Assembly: GCF_965230735.1 (NCBI RefSeq)
Contig: NZ_OZ246016.1
Location: 2,976,001-3,040,000 of the forward strand
DNA from: Motiliproteus sp965230735
GTDB taxonomy: Bacteria; Pseudomonadota; Gammaproteobacteria; Pseudomonadales; Balneatricaceae
Direction of reading: 5' to 3'
DNA length: 64,000 bases
Position numbers and translations under genes: made by a program. The first letter of the stretch is position 1; every line of letters starts with the position of its first letter. The notes under the pieces are model-generated. The model searched no databases and was not told where the DNA came from. It saw only the letters and a program-made list of their open reading frames with translations. This document shows, piece after piece, positions 1-7,988 of this stretch.

Positions 1-108
1 GAACTTTCCAGCACCGTACTGCTGGGCCGGGCCGGTACCGAGATTCTGGACCCGGAGGTCGCCGAAGCCGCATCTCAGCAGCGCCTGGCTCAGTTCGAGT
101 CAAACTAA
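1..108 (+). CDS. C-terminal end of an unidentified protein (partial)
   Basis: Only the last 35 codons are inside the window, read in frame 1 and ending at a TAA. The tail contains LLGRAGTEILDPEVAEA followed by a Gln-rich helix ending in FESN. I do not recognise a family from this piece. The gene is followed within 20 bases by a strong hairpin terminator, so the stop at 106-108 is probably the true end of the transcription unit. It converges on cheV. Confidence 0.6.
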   Translation, partial: ELSSTVLLGRAGTEILDPEVAEAASQQRLAQFESN

Positions 109-125
109 CTGACTCGGCGCCGGAC

Positions 126-157
126 AAAAAAGGCCAAGCATTGCTTGGCCTTTTTTT
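126..157. terminator. Bidirectional rho-independent terminator
   Basis: A ten-base-pair stem (AAGGCCAAGC / GCTTGGCCTT) with a three-base loop is flanked by an A run on the left and seven T on the right. It can end both the rightward partial gene and the leftward cheV transcript. Confidence 0.88.
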
Positions 158-179
158 GAAGCAGGAGTTTGCCGTCCGA

Positions 180-1118
180 TCAGAGGTTGTAAACCACCTT
201 GATCCGATCTTTCACCAGCGTCGCCAAACGATCCGACTCGAACTTCGGCAGGAAGTCGTTGCAACCCACCTTTTCAACCATGGCATGGTTGAAGGATCCC
301 GACAGCGAGGTGTGCAGCACGATGTACAGATCCTTAAGCTGCTCATCACGGCGAATCTCGGTCGTCAGTCGGTAACCATCCATCTCCGGCATCTCGGCAT
401 CGGTGATCAGCATCAAAAACCGATCGCTCAGGCTGCCTTCGGTATGCTCGGCAAAGGCACGTAGTTGCTGTAGCGCGTCGGTTCCATTGACCGCTTCGTA
501 GATCTGGATACCGAGATTACTCAGGGTGTTATGAACCTGGTCACGGGCCGTCTGCGAGTCATCAACGACCATCACCTCGCAACCCTGGGCAATGGCCAGC
601 ACCTCATCCTCAATCAATCCCGGGGTAATTTCGGTGGTATAGGGACTGACTTCGGCCAGCACCTTCTCGACATCCACGATCTCGACCAGACGGTTGTCTT
701 CCAACCTGGTGATTGCCGTCAGGTAGTGGGCACGCCCGGCGGTGACCGGCGGCGGCATCACGTCGCTCCAGTCCAGGTTCAGAATGCGCTCGACATCACT
801 GACCAAAAAGCCCTGTACGGTACCGTTATACTCCGTCACGATCATGTGAGCGGTGTCGGTAATCTCGGTCGGGCGCATGCCGATCGCGGCACTCAAATCG
901 ATCACCGGCACCGTCTGGCCACGCATATTGGCAACCCCGATCACCACCGGATGGGAATTGGGGATCGCATTCAACCGTGGAAGCTTAAGAACCTCTTTGA
1001 CCTTAAAGACGTTGATGGCAAACAGTTGATGACGTCCGAGCCGGAACAGCAGCAGCTCGAAACGGTTCTGGCCCACCAGCTGTGTTCGCTGGTCAACCGA
1101 ATCTAAAATCCCTGACAT
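180..1118 (-). CDS. cheV: CheV-type chemotaxis coupling protein (CheW + receiver)
   Basis: A 312-residue protein with an N-terminal CheW-like domain (about residues 15-160) and a C-terminal response-regulator receiver domain (about 182-310). The receiver keeps the acidic pocket D186/D187, the phospho-acceptor D240 in ITDAEMPEMDGY, T270 and the conserved lysine K292. Proteins of this type couple methyl-accepting receptors to the CheA kinase in the cytoplasm, and phosphorylation of the receiver is thought to tune adaptation. It stands alone, without other che genes in view, which is common for cheV in Pseudomonas-like bacteria. It is transcribed towards the terminator at 126-157. The length matches the family. 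Confidence 0.93.
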   Translation of the reverse strand: MSGILDSVDQRTQLVGQNRFELLLFRLGRHQLFAINVFKVKEVLKLPRLNAIPNSHPVVIGVANMRGQTVPVIDLSAAIGMRPTEITDTAHMIVTEYNGTVQGFLVSDVERILNLDWSDVMPPPVTAGRAHYLTAITRLEDNRLVEIVDVEKVLAEVSPYTTEITPGLIEDEVLAIAQGCEVMVVDDSQTARDQVHNTLSNLGIQIYEAVNGTDALQQLRAFAEHTEGSLSDRFLMLITDAEMPEMDGYRLTTEIRRDEQLKDLYIVLHTSLSGSFNHAMVEKVGCNDFLPKFESDRLATLVKDRIKVVYNL

Positions 1119-1228
1119 CTTGGGGCACCCTATCAGTAGTTAATACAGGCCAGCTCACCTATCTGAGTTAGAATAGCTAACTTTGGCCCTCCGGGGATAT
1201 TCAACCTGCACCGAAACTACCGAAAATC

Positions 1229-2062
1229 ATGGCCTTCAGCAACGCCCCACTGACCGATATCGCGGTCAACTTGACCGACAAAAGCTTCCAAGCTGATCTT
1301 GATCAGGTTCTTGATCGGGCAAACGATGCTGGGGTCCGCGAAATCATCGTTACCGGTTCCACCCTGGAGGAGAGTCGGCAGGCGGTCGAGCTGTGCCAAC
1401 GGCGCCCCGAAATGCTGTTCAGCACCGCCGGCGTACACCCCCACTACAGCCGGGATTTTGATGCCGGAACGTTGGATCAGCTGCGCCGCCTGAGCACCGA
1501 GGATTGTGTCCGAGCCATTGGCGAAACCGGACTGGATTTCAACCGCGACTTTTCCCCCCGTCCGGATCAGATCCACGCGTTCGAACAACAGCTTGAGCTG
1601 GCGTGTGAGTTACAGATGCCGGTACTGATGCATGAACGCGATGCCCACGATCGCTTTGTCGAGATCATCAGCCACTACCGCGACCGGCTGGACAAGGCGG
1701 TGCTGCACTGTTTTACCGGCGATAAAGCCCAGCTTTACCGGCTGCTGGATCTGGATCTGCATATCGGCATTACCGGCTGGTTATGCGATGAACGTCGCGG
1801 TGCGCATCTGCAGCCGCTGCTCAAAGAGATCCCCGCCGACCGGCTGATGCTGGAGACCGACGCCCCCTATCTGCTGCCCCGTGACCTGCGGCCCAAGCCC
1901 AAGTCTCGTCGCAATGAGCCTTGCCATCTGGCCCACATAGTCGGGGTAGCGGCCCAGCACATGGGCATCGGTGCGGAGCAGCTTGCTCGACAGACCCGCC
2001 GTACCAGTTTGGATTTTTTCAATATTCGGCCTGAGGCAGCGCCGGAGCCGGTTGAGAAATAA
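1229..2062 (+). CDS. tatD: TatD family metal-dependent deoxyribonuclease
   Basis: A 277-residue TIM-barrel metal-dependent hydrolase of the TatD family. It opens with DIAVNLTDKSF, very close to the DIGVNLT start of E. coli TatD. Other hallmarks are STAGVHPH, AIGETGLDF, VLMHERDAHDRF, LHCFTG, GITGWLCDERRG and LETDAPYLLPRDL, which supply the metal ligands. Known members are 3'-5' exonucleases that act on damaged DNA. The gene is independent of tat secretion genes here and converges on the small glutaredoxin-like gene 11 bases downstream. No clear Shine-Dalgarno sequence precedes the ATG, but the alignment fixes the start. Confidence 0.93.
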   Translation: MAFSNAPLTDIAVNLTDKSFQADLDQVLDRANDAGVREIIVTGSTLEESRQAVELCQRRPEMLFSTAGVHPHYSRDFDAGTLDQLRRLSTEDCVRAIGETGLDFNRDFSPRPDQIHAFEQQLELACELQMPVLMHERDAHDRFVEIISHYRDRLDKAVLHCFTGDKAQLYRLLDLDLHIGITGWLCDERRGAHLQPLLKEIPADRLMLETDAPYLLPRDLRPKPKSRRNEPCHLAHIVGVAAQHMGIGAEQLARQTRRTSLDFFNIRPEAAPEPVEK

Positions 2063-2073
2063 CAATTATTGTC

Positions 2074-2316
2074 TTAGAGAGTGGCGAGAAATCGTTGCAG
2101 TTGGGCGGCGTCGAACGGCCACCCCAACTCGCGTCCGCTGAGTTGGTCCTGCAACACCGGAATGCGCACACCATAGTGCTCTACCAGGTGATCTTCATCA
2201 GCAATATCAACGACTTCGACCGGTGTCTGCTGTAGATTCAACTCCTGAGAAAGCAACGCCTCCGCCACGTCACAAAGATGACAGCCTAAAGTTCCGTACA
2301 ACACTAATCGAGGCAT
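2074..2316 (-). CDS. Glutaredoxin-like DUF836 family protein
   Basis: An 80-residue thioredoxin-fold protein. The N-terminus YGTLGCHLCDVAE carries a CxxC redox motif (C12, C15), followed by the cis-proline segment RIPVL and the family-typical end ELGWPFDAAQLQRFL. This matches the DUF836 glutaredoxin-like group, whose role is not well defined. The frame is open further upstream, but the ATG at 2316 is preceded by GGAG at six bases, and the extra upstream residues do not resemble the family. It is divergent from phaC with 148 bases between them. Confidence 0.82.
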   Translation of the reverse strand: MPRLVLYGTLGCHLCDVAEALLSQELNLQQTPVEVVDIADEDHLVEHYGVRIPVLQDQLSGRELGWPFDAAQLQRFLATL

Positions 2317-2385
2317 GAATAGCTCCAAACTTGCAGGGATTATTTGCGATATACCACTAACTGCTAGGGCGAGTTTTCTCCAGAT

Positions 2386-2411
2386 GTGGTAGTTTACCAC
2401 TCCTGCAGGAG
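2386..2411. promoter_or_regulatory. Pair of adjoining palindromes upstream of phaC
   Basis: GTGGTAGTTTACCAC (2386-2400) is a perfect six-base inverted repeat around three bases. It abuts the perfect 12-base palindrome CTCCTGCAGGAG (2400-2411). Both lie about 55-80 bases before the phaC start, in the divergent gap with the DUF836 gene. They could be operators or RNA hairpins in the phaC leader; no protein can be assigned. Confidence 0.35.
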
Positions 2412-2464
2412 CCCAAGCGCCGGGCCAACGCATCTCTACAGCCATCAGGAAAGAGTAAATTAGT

Positions 2465-4180
2465 ATGGATCGCAGCAGCAACACCGACGCCACAAACTTC
2501 TTCACCGCGATGAACGCCGAAACCCACAAGCTGGTGGAAATGTTCGGCGGCCAAGTTGGAGAGCAGTACCTCGACAACCTGAACAGCGCCTGGTCACAAC
2601 TGCTTAGCCGCCCCACCGACCCACAAGGCTGGGTCGAGGCAATTAATGAATATCAGCGCAGCTCGCTGCAGTTCTGGTCCACCCTGCTGACCGGCGGCGA
2701 GGCCGGCAACGGCAGCCGTGATTCCCGCTTCAAAGCCGACGAGTGGAGCGAGAACCCGGTCTTCAACTACATTAAAGAGTCCTACCTGATCGCCTCCAAA
2801 CTGCTGAACAAGGCAGTCGAGAATGTCAACCTGGACGACAAGAGTCAGAAGAAGCTGGAGTTCTTCACCCAGCAGTACATCGACGCCATGTCTCCGAGCA
2901 ACTTTGCCGCCACCAACCCGGAAGTGCTGCAGCAAGCCGTTGAGACCAAAGGCCAGAGCCTGATCACCGGTCTGCAGAACCTGCTGGGCGACCTGGATAA
3001 AGGCCGTATCACCATGACCGACGAAGAAGCCTTCGTGCTGGGCGAAAACGTCGCCACCACCGAAGGCCAGGTTGTGTACCAAAACGAGCTGTTCCAGCTG
3101 ATCCAGTACACCCCGAGCCAGGAAAAGATTGCCGAACGTCCGCTGTTGATCGTACCGCCGTGCATCAACAAGTTCTACATCATGGATCTGCAGCCGGGTA
3201 ACTCCTTCGCCAAGTACAACGTCGATCAGGGTAACAACACCTTTATGATCTCCTGGGTCAACGCCACTCCGGAGCAGAGCCACCTGGGTTGGGATGACTA
3301 TGTCGAGTCCGGCGTATTGGAAGCCCTGGATGTGGTCAAGAAGATCACCGGCAGCAACCGCGTCAACACCGCGGCCTGGTGTATCGGCGGTACCATTCTG
3401 TCGACCGCACTGGCGGTACTGACCGATCGCAAAGACAACACCGTCTCTTCCGCCACCTTCCTGACCACCATGACCGACTTCGAAGAGCCGGGCGATATCG
3501 GTGTCTTCCTGGGTGACGACGAAGTCGGCTCACTGCTGCAGAAAGTCGAACAGGAAGGTGTGCTGAACGGCAAGAACCTGGCCACCGCCTTCAACATGCT
3601 GCGCTCCAACGACCTGATCTGGTCCTACGTGGTCAACAACTACCTCAAGGGCCAGGCCCCGGTACCGTTCGACCTGCTGTACTGGAACAGCGACCCGACC
3701 AACCTGCCGGCGGATTTCTACAGCTTCTACATCCGCAACATGTACTTGGAGAACAACCTCTCCAAGCCGGGCGGAGTCACTATCTGTGGTACGCCGATCG
3801 ATCTGAGCAAGATCAAGACACCGTCTTACTTCCTGTCCTGTATCGAAGACCATATTGCACCTTGGAAGTCCACCTACAAGGGCACCGAGAAGCTGAAGAA
3901 CTGTGAATTCGTACTGGGTGCCAGCGGCCACATCGCCGGTGTTATCAACCCGGCCAGCCGTAACCGTCGTCACTTCTGGATCAACGGTGAACTGGGCGGT
4001 ACGCCGGATCAGTGGCTCGACAGCGCCGAAAAGCAGGAAGGCAGCTGGTGGAACCACTGGTCAGCCTGGCTGAAGAAGCGTGCCGGCAAGCAGGTTGAAG
4101 CACCGAAGGAGCTGGGTAGCAAAGACCACGCACCGATCGAAGCCGCCCCGGGCAGCTACGTCGCCGTGCGTATCGACTGA
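2465..4180 (+). CDS. phaC: Class I poly(3-hydroxyalkanoate) synthase
   Basis: A 571-residue enzyme that polymerises (R)-3-hydroxyacyl-CoA into polyhydroxyalkanoate at the granule surface. The alpha/beta-hydrolase core begins near residue 225 (ERPLLIVPPCINKFYIMDL). The nucleophile is C306 in AAWCIGG, the PHA-synthase variant of the lipase box, here starting with Ala rather than the usual Gly. A WNSDPTNLP motif around the catalytic Asp and GASGHIAG with the catalytic His follow. The long helical N-terminal region and total length fit class I, which needs no PhaE or PhaR partner. No phaA, phaB or phasin gene is adjacent. The start has AGGAAAGAG upstream, and a strong terminator follows. Confidence 0.95.
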   Translation: MDRSSNTDATNFFTAMNAETHKLVEMFGGQVGEQYLDNLNSAWSQLLSRPTDPQGWVEAINEYQRSSLQFWSTLLTGGEAGNGSRDSRFKADEWSENPVFNYIKESYLIASKLLNKAVENVNLDDKSQKKLEFFTQQYIDAMSPSNFAATNPEVLQQAVETKGQSLITGLQNLLGDLDKGRITMTDEEAFVLGENVATTEGQVVYQNELFQLIQYTPSQEKIAERPLLIVPPCINKFYIMDLQPGNSFAKYNVDQGNNTFMISWVNATPEQSHLGWDDYVESGVLEALDVVKKITGSNRVNTAAWCIGGTILSTALAVLTDRKDNTVSSATFLTTMTDFEEPGDIGVFLGDDEVGSLLQKVEQEGVLNGKNLATAFNMLRSNDLIWSYVVNNYLKGQAPVPFDLLYWNSDPTNLPADFYSFYIRNMYLENNLSKPGGVTICGTPIDLSKIKTPSYFLSCIEDHIAPWKSTYKGTEKLKNCEFVLGASGHIAGVINPASRNRRHFWINGELGGTPDQWLDSAEKQEGSWWNHWSAWLKKRAGKQVEAPKELGSKDHAPIEAAPGSYVAVRID

Positions 4181-4210
4181 GCACAACAGCAGTCAACACT
4201 TATCCGATAA

Positions 4211-4236
4211 GGGGCTGATTTCAGCCCCTTTTTTTT
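4211..4236 (+). terminator. Rho-independent terminator of phaC
   Basis: Perfect eight-base-pair stem GGGGCTGA / TCAGCCCC with a two-base loop, followed by eight T, 30 bases after the phaC stop codon. Confidence 0.9.
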
Positions 4237-4347
4237 GTGCCTACCAATCCTCTATAGCGCTCGAATAGCCCCTATCTCGGCGCGCCTCGGCACTGCCGTA
4301 GGCAAACACACCTACACTTGGGTAAAGCTGCAATTAACGGAGCGGGT

Positions 4348-5439
4348 TTGTCACCTCAGTACCGATACCGAATCCGGCGGCGCTGGATCACGATCATTAG
4401 CATACTCAGCCTCAACGGCTGCGGGGTATCAACGCCACCGGCTATGTTAGAAGACTACCTGCAACGGGTCGCCAACGTACTTGAGGCCGAACCGCAAAGC
4501 TCCAATGCCGAGACCCGGGCAGTGATGTTACCGCTGCCGTCACGCCGGGAGCGCCGGCTGACTCCTGAAGAGCTTCGCAGCGGTCTATTGGACAGCCTGG
4601 AGCTGCGTCACTGCGGGCTGTTACCGCTGATTGCCGAGCGCAACAGCTCGCTGGGTAAAGTGATGAAACCCTCGTTACAGCTCAACTATGAGCTGCAGTT
4701 CTTCGCTAAACTCCAACCCTGCCTGAAGCGTGATCAGCAGCAATCGATCTCCGATACCGAATTCAGCGCACAACTGCAGCAGATCTACCGGATCAAAAGC
4801 GCCAATTTGGTTCCGGTTTGGTGGAATAGCGTGTTCGCCGCCGAAGCGATGGAGCGAAACCTGTCGTTATCTCGACCGCCGATCCCGCTGCAGGGCAATC
4901 CAGGTTATGGCGATAGCTTTCGCGCCTTGGAGGTCATGGGCACACTGGCCCAGCCGTTGAACCCGCCAGCCGACCCCTTCCCGCTTCCCAACCAACTGGA
5001 GCGCCTAGAAAGCGGCCATGAAAGCCTCTACAACAGCGAATACGGCAGCCAACTATTCAGCTCAATCGCACTGTTGATCGATGCCCTGAATCGTACCGCC
5101 CTGACGCTGGATCGAGCCACCCGTCAACGGCCGTTATGCCTCAACGGTCACTCGACCACCCAGGCGGAATACTTGAGGAATGTCTTTGATCGCTATTACG
5201 GCGGCGGCGTACAGCCCTACTTATCAAGGACCTACCGTAACGGCCGCGCCTGGCTCGAGATGATGGATAAGCTCGCTCAACAGGCTCAGCCTTCTGTTGC
5301 CTGGGTCCACTATCATCAGCAGATGCTCGACCCGCTCGCGAAGAATGGCCTCTGGCAACAGTTCGAGCGGGCTATTCAACAGCATACTCGTAGCTGGAAA
5401 CAGGTGCTCAGCAGCTGCGGCCTGATGCCCGGGAGCTGA
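4348..5439 (+). CDS. DUF3080 family predicted lipoprotein
   Basis: A 363-residue protein of unknown function, recognised as DUF3080-like from CGLLPLIAERNSSLGKVM and the neighbouring ELRSGLLDSLEL. I chose the TTG at 4348 because GGAG lies five to six bases upstream. It gives a compact lipoprotein signal: an Arg-rich n-region (YRYRIRRRW), a hydrophobic stretch and the lipobox SLNGC, which predicts lipidation at that Cys. A TTG at 4318 in the same frame is the alternative start. The body is mostly helical with several conserved Trp and Arg. It is monocistronic, between phaC and the convergent proQ. Confidence 0.75.
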   Translation: MSPQYRYRIRRRWITIISILSLNGCGVSTPPAMLEDYLQRVANVLEAEPQSSNAETRAVMLPLPSRRERRLTPEELRSGLLDSLELRHCGLLPLIAERNSSLGKVMKPSLQLNYELQFFAKLQPCLKRDQQQSISDTEFSAQLQQIYRIKSANLVPVWWNSVFAAEAMERNLSLSRPPIPLQGNPGYGDSFRALEVMGTLAQPLNPPADPFPLPNQLERLESGHESLYNSEYGSQLFSSIALLIDALNRTALTLDRATRQRPLCLNGHSTTQAEYLRNVFDRYYGGGVQPYLSRTYRNGRAWLEMMDKLAQQAQPSVAWVHYHQQMLDPLAKNGLWQQFERAIQQHTRSWKQVLSSCGLMPGS

Positions 5440-5444
5440 GCAAC

Positions 5445-5474
5445 GAAAAACGGCCACATCATCGATGCGGCCGC
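5445..5474 (-). terminator. Terminator of proQ (leftward)
   Basis: On the minus strand a ten-base-pair stem (CGGCCGCATC with GATGTGGCCG, one G-U pair) is followed by TTTTT. It lies just after the proQ stop and between the two convergent genes. Confidence 0.75.
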
Positions 5475-5496
5475 TTCTTTGGACGGAGAGGCGAGC

Positions 5497-5931
5497 TTAG
5501 CTGTGCTTGCTGACCAGCTGCGCCAACTTATCGTTGATGCGCGTCTGCTTGGCTTGCTTCTTTTGCTCTTGAGCACGCTGCTGACGTTGTTCACGGGCTT
5601 TTTTGAGCATGGACTTGGCATGTTCTGCCTCCTGCTCGGTCACCTTACCCGCGGCCTCGCCGGCCAGGTCAACCCGATCAGCACCGGCAACCAGTGATTT
5701 GTAGTACAGCGGCGAGCGGACATAGGATGCCAGCGCCCGCTTGATTTTCCCTTTAGACAATTTAGCATCGGCCAAAAGGTCTTCCTGAATGCCGATTTTC
5801 AGCGGCTTTACTGCTTCACGGTTGAAGGTTTCCGGATACAGCTCGGAGATTTGGGCCACTGCCGCCTGGTTGGCGGCACGGTTTTTATTGCGAGAAGCGT
5901 TTGCCGGTTTGGCAGTCTGGGTTTCAGTCAT
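5497..5931 (-). CDS. proQ: ProQ/FinO domain RNA chaperone
   Basis: A 144-residue RNA-binding protein. The FinO/ProQ domain covers about residues 25-100, with ELYPETFNREAVKPLKIGI and the later ALASYVRSPLYYKSL, which are the family signatures. The last third is a basic Gln/Lys/Arg-rich tail (REQRQQRAQEQKKQAKQ), probably an extended RNA-contacting helix. Members bind structured small RNAs and mRNA 3' ends and act in post-transcriptional control. It is shorter than E. coli ProQ, lacking the Tudor-like C-terminal domain. No strong ribosome-binding site is visible. A terminator follows. Confidence 0.87.
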   Translation of the reverse strand: MTETQTAKPANASRNKNRAANQAAVAQISELYPETFNREAVKPLKIGIQEDLLADAKLSKGKIKRALASYVRSPLYYKSLVAGADRVDLAGEAAGKVTEQEAEHAKSMLKKAREQRQQRAQEQKKQAKQTRINDKLAQLVSKHS

Positions 5932-5979
5932 AGCACTAGCGTATTCGTTAACGGGAAAAATTGATCCGTATCCGACGGG

Positions 5980-6222
5980 TTATCCCTCGCCCTTACGGAT
6001 CAGGTAATAGAAACGATCGGCCTCGGCCCGCTCGCTGAGCAGCTCATGGCCAAGAAAGGCACAAAATTTGGGGATATCGCGCTGGGTCGACGGATCTGTC
6101 GCCACGACCTCAAGCACTTCGCCAATGGCGATATCACGAACCTTGTTATGCAGCATCATCACCGGCTCGGGACAATAGAGTCCCACCGCGTCCATCTGAT
6201 GATCAGCTTTTATTTCAGACAT
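5980..6222 (-). CDS. tusA: TusA family sulfurtransferase
   Basis: An 80-residue IF3-like fold protein with the persulfide-carrying cysteine C17 in the signature LYCPEPVMMLHNKVR. TusA passes sulfur from cysteine desulfurase to the TusBCD/TusE relay for 2-thiouridine synthesis in tRNA. The CPEP motif and length agree with true TusA rather than the CPLP paralogues; such a paralogue occurs at 63151-63402. The gene lies 48 bases upstream of proQ on the same strand, so the two may be cotranscribed. Confidence 0.88.
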   Translation of the reverse strand: MSEIKADHQMDAVGLYCPEPVMMLHNKVRDIAIGEVLEVVATDPSTQRDIPKFCAFLGHELLSERAEADRFYYLIRKGEG

Positions 6223-6412
6223 ACTGCCGCCCTAATTTCCGAGGGGGTATTGTCGCAAAAGCTGGCGGCGGGCAAAAGAGACCTCAGGTTTTTTTTCACA
6301 TCCATCTACGAAATAGAAAATTAGCTTTATACTTCAGCTATATAGAAGGTTATTTGTCTTCATCGGGGTGACCAAAGACCCCATAACAAGCCGTCAGTAC
6401 AGGAGGCCCTCA

Positions 6413-6697
6413 ATGATCAAGGTTATGATCGAGCGATTTATCGCCGAAGACCTGGCCGATCACTACCAGCAGCGCGCCAGCAGCACGCTGCAAACCGCCA
6501 TGAGCACACCGGGATTTATCAGCGGAGAATCACTTAAAAGCGTCAGCAACCCGAATCATCGGATTATTTTTGCCAACTACCGCAATCTGCAGGATTGGGA
6601 GAACTGGTACCACAGCGAGGCCCGCAAAGAGATCATGGAGCAACTTAAACCGATGCTGCTCGAAGATGAGAAGATCACCATCATGACTCATATCTGA
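6413..6697 (+). CDS. Antibiotic biosynthesis monooxygenase (ABM) domain protein
   Basis: A 94-residue dimeric alpha+beta barrel protein. The ATG at 6413 is chosen over an in-frame start 45 bases earlier because a perfect AGGAGG lies seven bases upstream. Features are an N-terminal strand (MIKVMIERFI), the central GFISGESLKS and the strand IIFANYRNLQDWENWYHS, all typical of ABM proteins. Members range from small-molecule oxygenases and heme-degrading enzymes to proteins of unknown role, so no substrate can be named. It converges on rlmM with a perfect eight-base-pair hairpin between. Confidence 0.8.
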   Translation: MIKVMIERFIAEDLADHYQQRASSTLQTAMSTPGFISGESLKSVSNPNHRIIFANYRNLQDWENWYHSEARKEIMEQLKPMLLEDEKITIMTHI

Positions 6698-6718
6698 GTA
6701 TCGGTGGCCACGACACCT

Positions 6719-6744
6719 GAGCCTGGAAATCGGTTACCAGGCTC
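6719..6744. terminator. Hairpin between convergent ABM gene and rlmM
   Basis: GAGCCTGG and CCAGGCTC form a perfect eight-base-pair stem with a ten-base loop. There is no T run on either side, so termination would be weak or only RNA-stabilising. The right arm touches the rlmM stop codon. Confidence 0.45.
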
Positions 6745-7804
6745 ACTCCAGACGTAAATAACAGGTGACCTCTTCGCGGTCGTGGTAGAGCTGCTTAACA
6801 TCCAGCGCAAAGCCAACCCCAGCCAGGTTCAACTGCTCGGCGATCAATTCGCAGCATTCCATCACCGAGGCGTAGCGCTTTTTCATCGGCAGTTTCAGAT
6901 TAAAGATAATCCGACGACTCCAACCCCGCTCCAACCATAGAGCCATCCGCCTGGCGACCTTGGTCGGTTGATCCGCCATATCGCAAACCATCCAGTCGAC
7001 CGGCTTTCTTGGCTCATACTGAAAGCCGTCCTCCATCGCATGCTCGACCAATCCCGACTCCATCAACGACTCGGCCATCGGCCCATTGTCGACCGCCGTC
7101 ACCCGAATGTGACGCCGCACCAATTGCCAGGTCCAACCACCGGGCGCGGCACCCAGGTCAACCGCCTTCAGCCCGGGACAAAGCAACTTCTCCCGTTCGC
7201 CGGCACTGAGAAAGTGAAGAAAGGCCTCATCGAGCTTCAAGGTCGAGCGACTCGGTGCAGCGGCCGGGAACTTCAATCGCGGTATTCCCATCGGCTCCGG
7301 CGCATGATTACCGGGATGACTGATCCCTGCGTAAACCTGTGACGAATCCAGAAAGAACAGATGCAAACGGGGTAAGCGCTGGGTCCGCTTGGCACTGAGC
7401 AACCCTTCGCGCCTCATGGCCGCGGCACAGGGTGCGGTAAATTTACGGCAAAACCCCGCCAGTTCTTTGGCCTCGTTGGTATCGGCGGTTTCGATCATCA
7501 GCTCGCCGCACTGGGGCAATGATTGCAACTGCTGCAACAGCGGCCCGATACGATCCTGGGACGGTAAGTCCTCGATCAGGGCCTGGGCTGCAAACCATTG
7601 GCGGGCAAAGGCCAACTGGCGGAACGGCAGCTCGGTAATCAGTTGCAAAGCGCCCTGTTCAACCAGGCAATGGTAAACCACATAACCCTGACCACGGTCG
7701 GTGCGGGCATAACCGGCAACCCCGTGATGGTTGGCAAGTTCCGTTATTTCAGCCGCACACTCGGGTTCAAAACCCGGACGGCAATAGAGTACAAGATGAT
7801 CCAT
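6743..7804 (-). CDS. rlmM: 23S rRNA 2'-O-ribose methyltransferase RlmM (C2498)
   Basis: A 353-residue SAM-dependent methyltransferase. It has an N-terminal THUMP-like domain (LYCRPGFEPECAAEI, FARQWF) and a Rossmann methyltransferase domain starting near residue 195 (GLKAVDLGAAPGGWTWQL) with VDNGPMAESL, DWMVCDMADQP and FNLKLPMKKRY. These match E. coli RlmM almost block by block. The enzyme modifies C2498 of 23S rRNA before assembly of the large subunit. The open frame extends 23 codons further upstream, but the ATG at 7804 aligns with the family start. The upstream gap is shared with a divergent FNR-type gene and contains an FNR-box-like sequence. Confidence 0.95.
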   Translation of the reverse strand: MDHLVLYCRPGFEPECAAEITELANHHGVAGYARTDRGQGYVVYHCLVEQGALQLITELPFRQLAFARQWFAAQALIEDLPSQDRIGPLLQQLQSLPQCGELMIETADTNEAKELAGFCRKFTAPCAAAMRREGLLSAKRTQRLPRLHLFFLDSSQVYAGISHPGNHAPEPMGIPRLKFPAAAPSRSTLKLDEAFLHFLSAGEREKLLCPGLKAVDLGAAPGGWTWQLVRRHIRVTAVDNGPMAESLMESGLVEHAMEDGFQYEPRKPVDWMVCDMADQPTKVARRMALWLERGWSRRIIFNLKLPMKKRYASVMECCELIAEQLNLAGVGFALDVKQLYHDREEVTCYLRLE

Positions 7805-7876
7805 GGGCGGCATTATACGCATAGAGCCGACTGGTCGAGCGCAAATCGAACTATTTTTTACCGCCTTACGCACTAC

Positions 7877-7890
7877 TTGATAAAACTCAA
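7877..7890. promoter_or_regulatory. FNR/Anr-box-like site between rlmM and the FNR-type gene
   Basis: TTGATAAAACTCAA agrees with the consensus TTGAT-N4-ATCAA at nine of ten defined positions. It lies 98 bases before the start of the FNR-type regulator gene and 72 bases before rlmM. No good -10 sits at the distance expected for a -41.5 activator site in the direction of the regulator, so it may act from further away or as a repressor site. Confidence 0.5.
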
Positions 7891-7988
7891 TTCCATTCGG
7901 GCAGCAAAGTGCGATCCTTTGCTCAACGATTGAGACAGCAATCTGCCGTCAGGTATAGCCGCGGTAATCTGGGGATATAGATAGCGAC

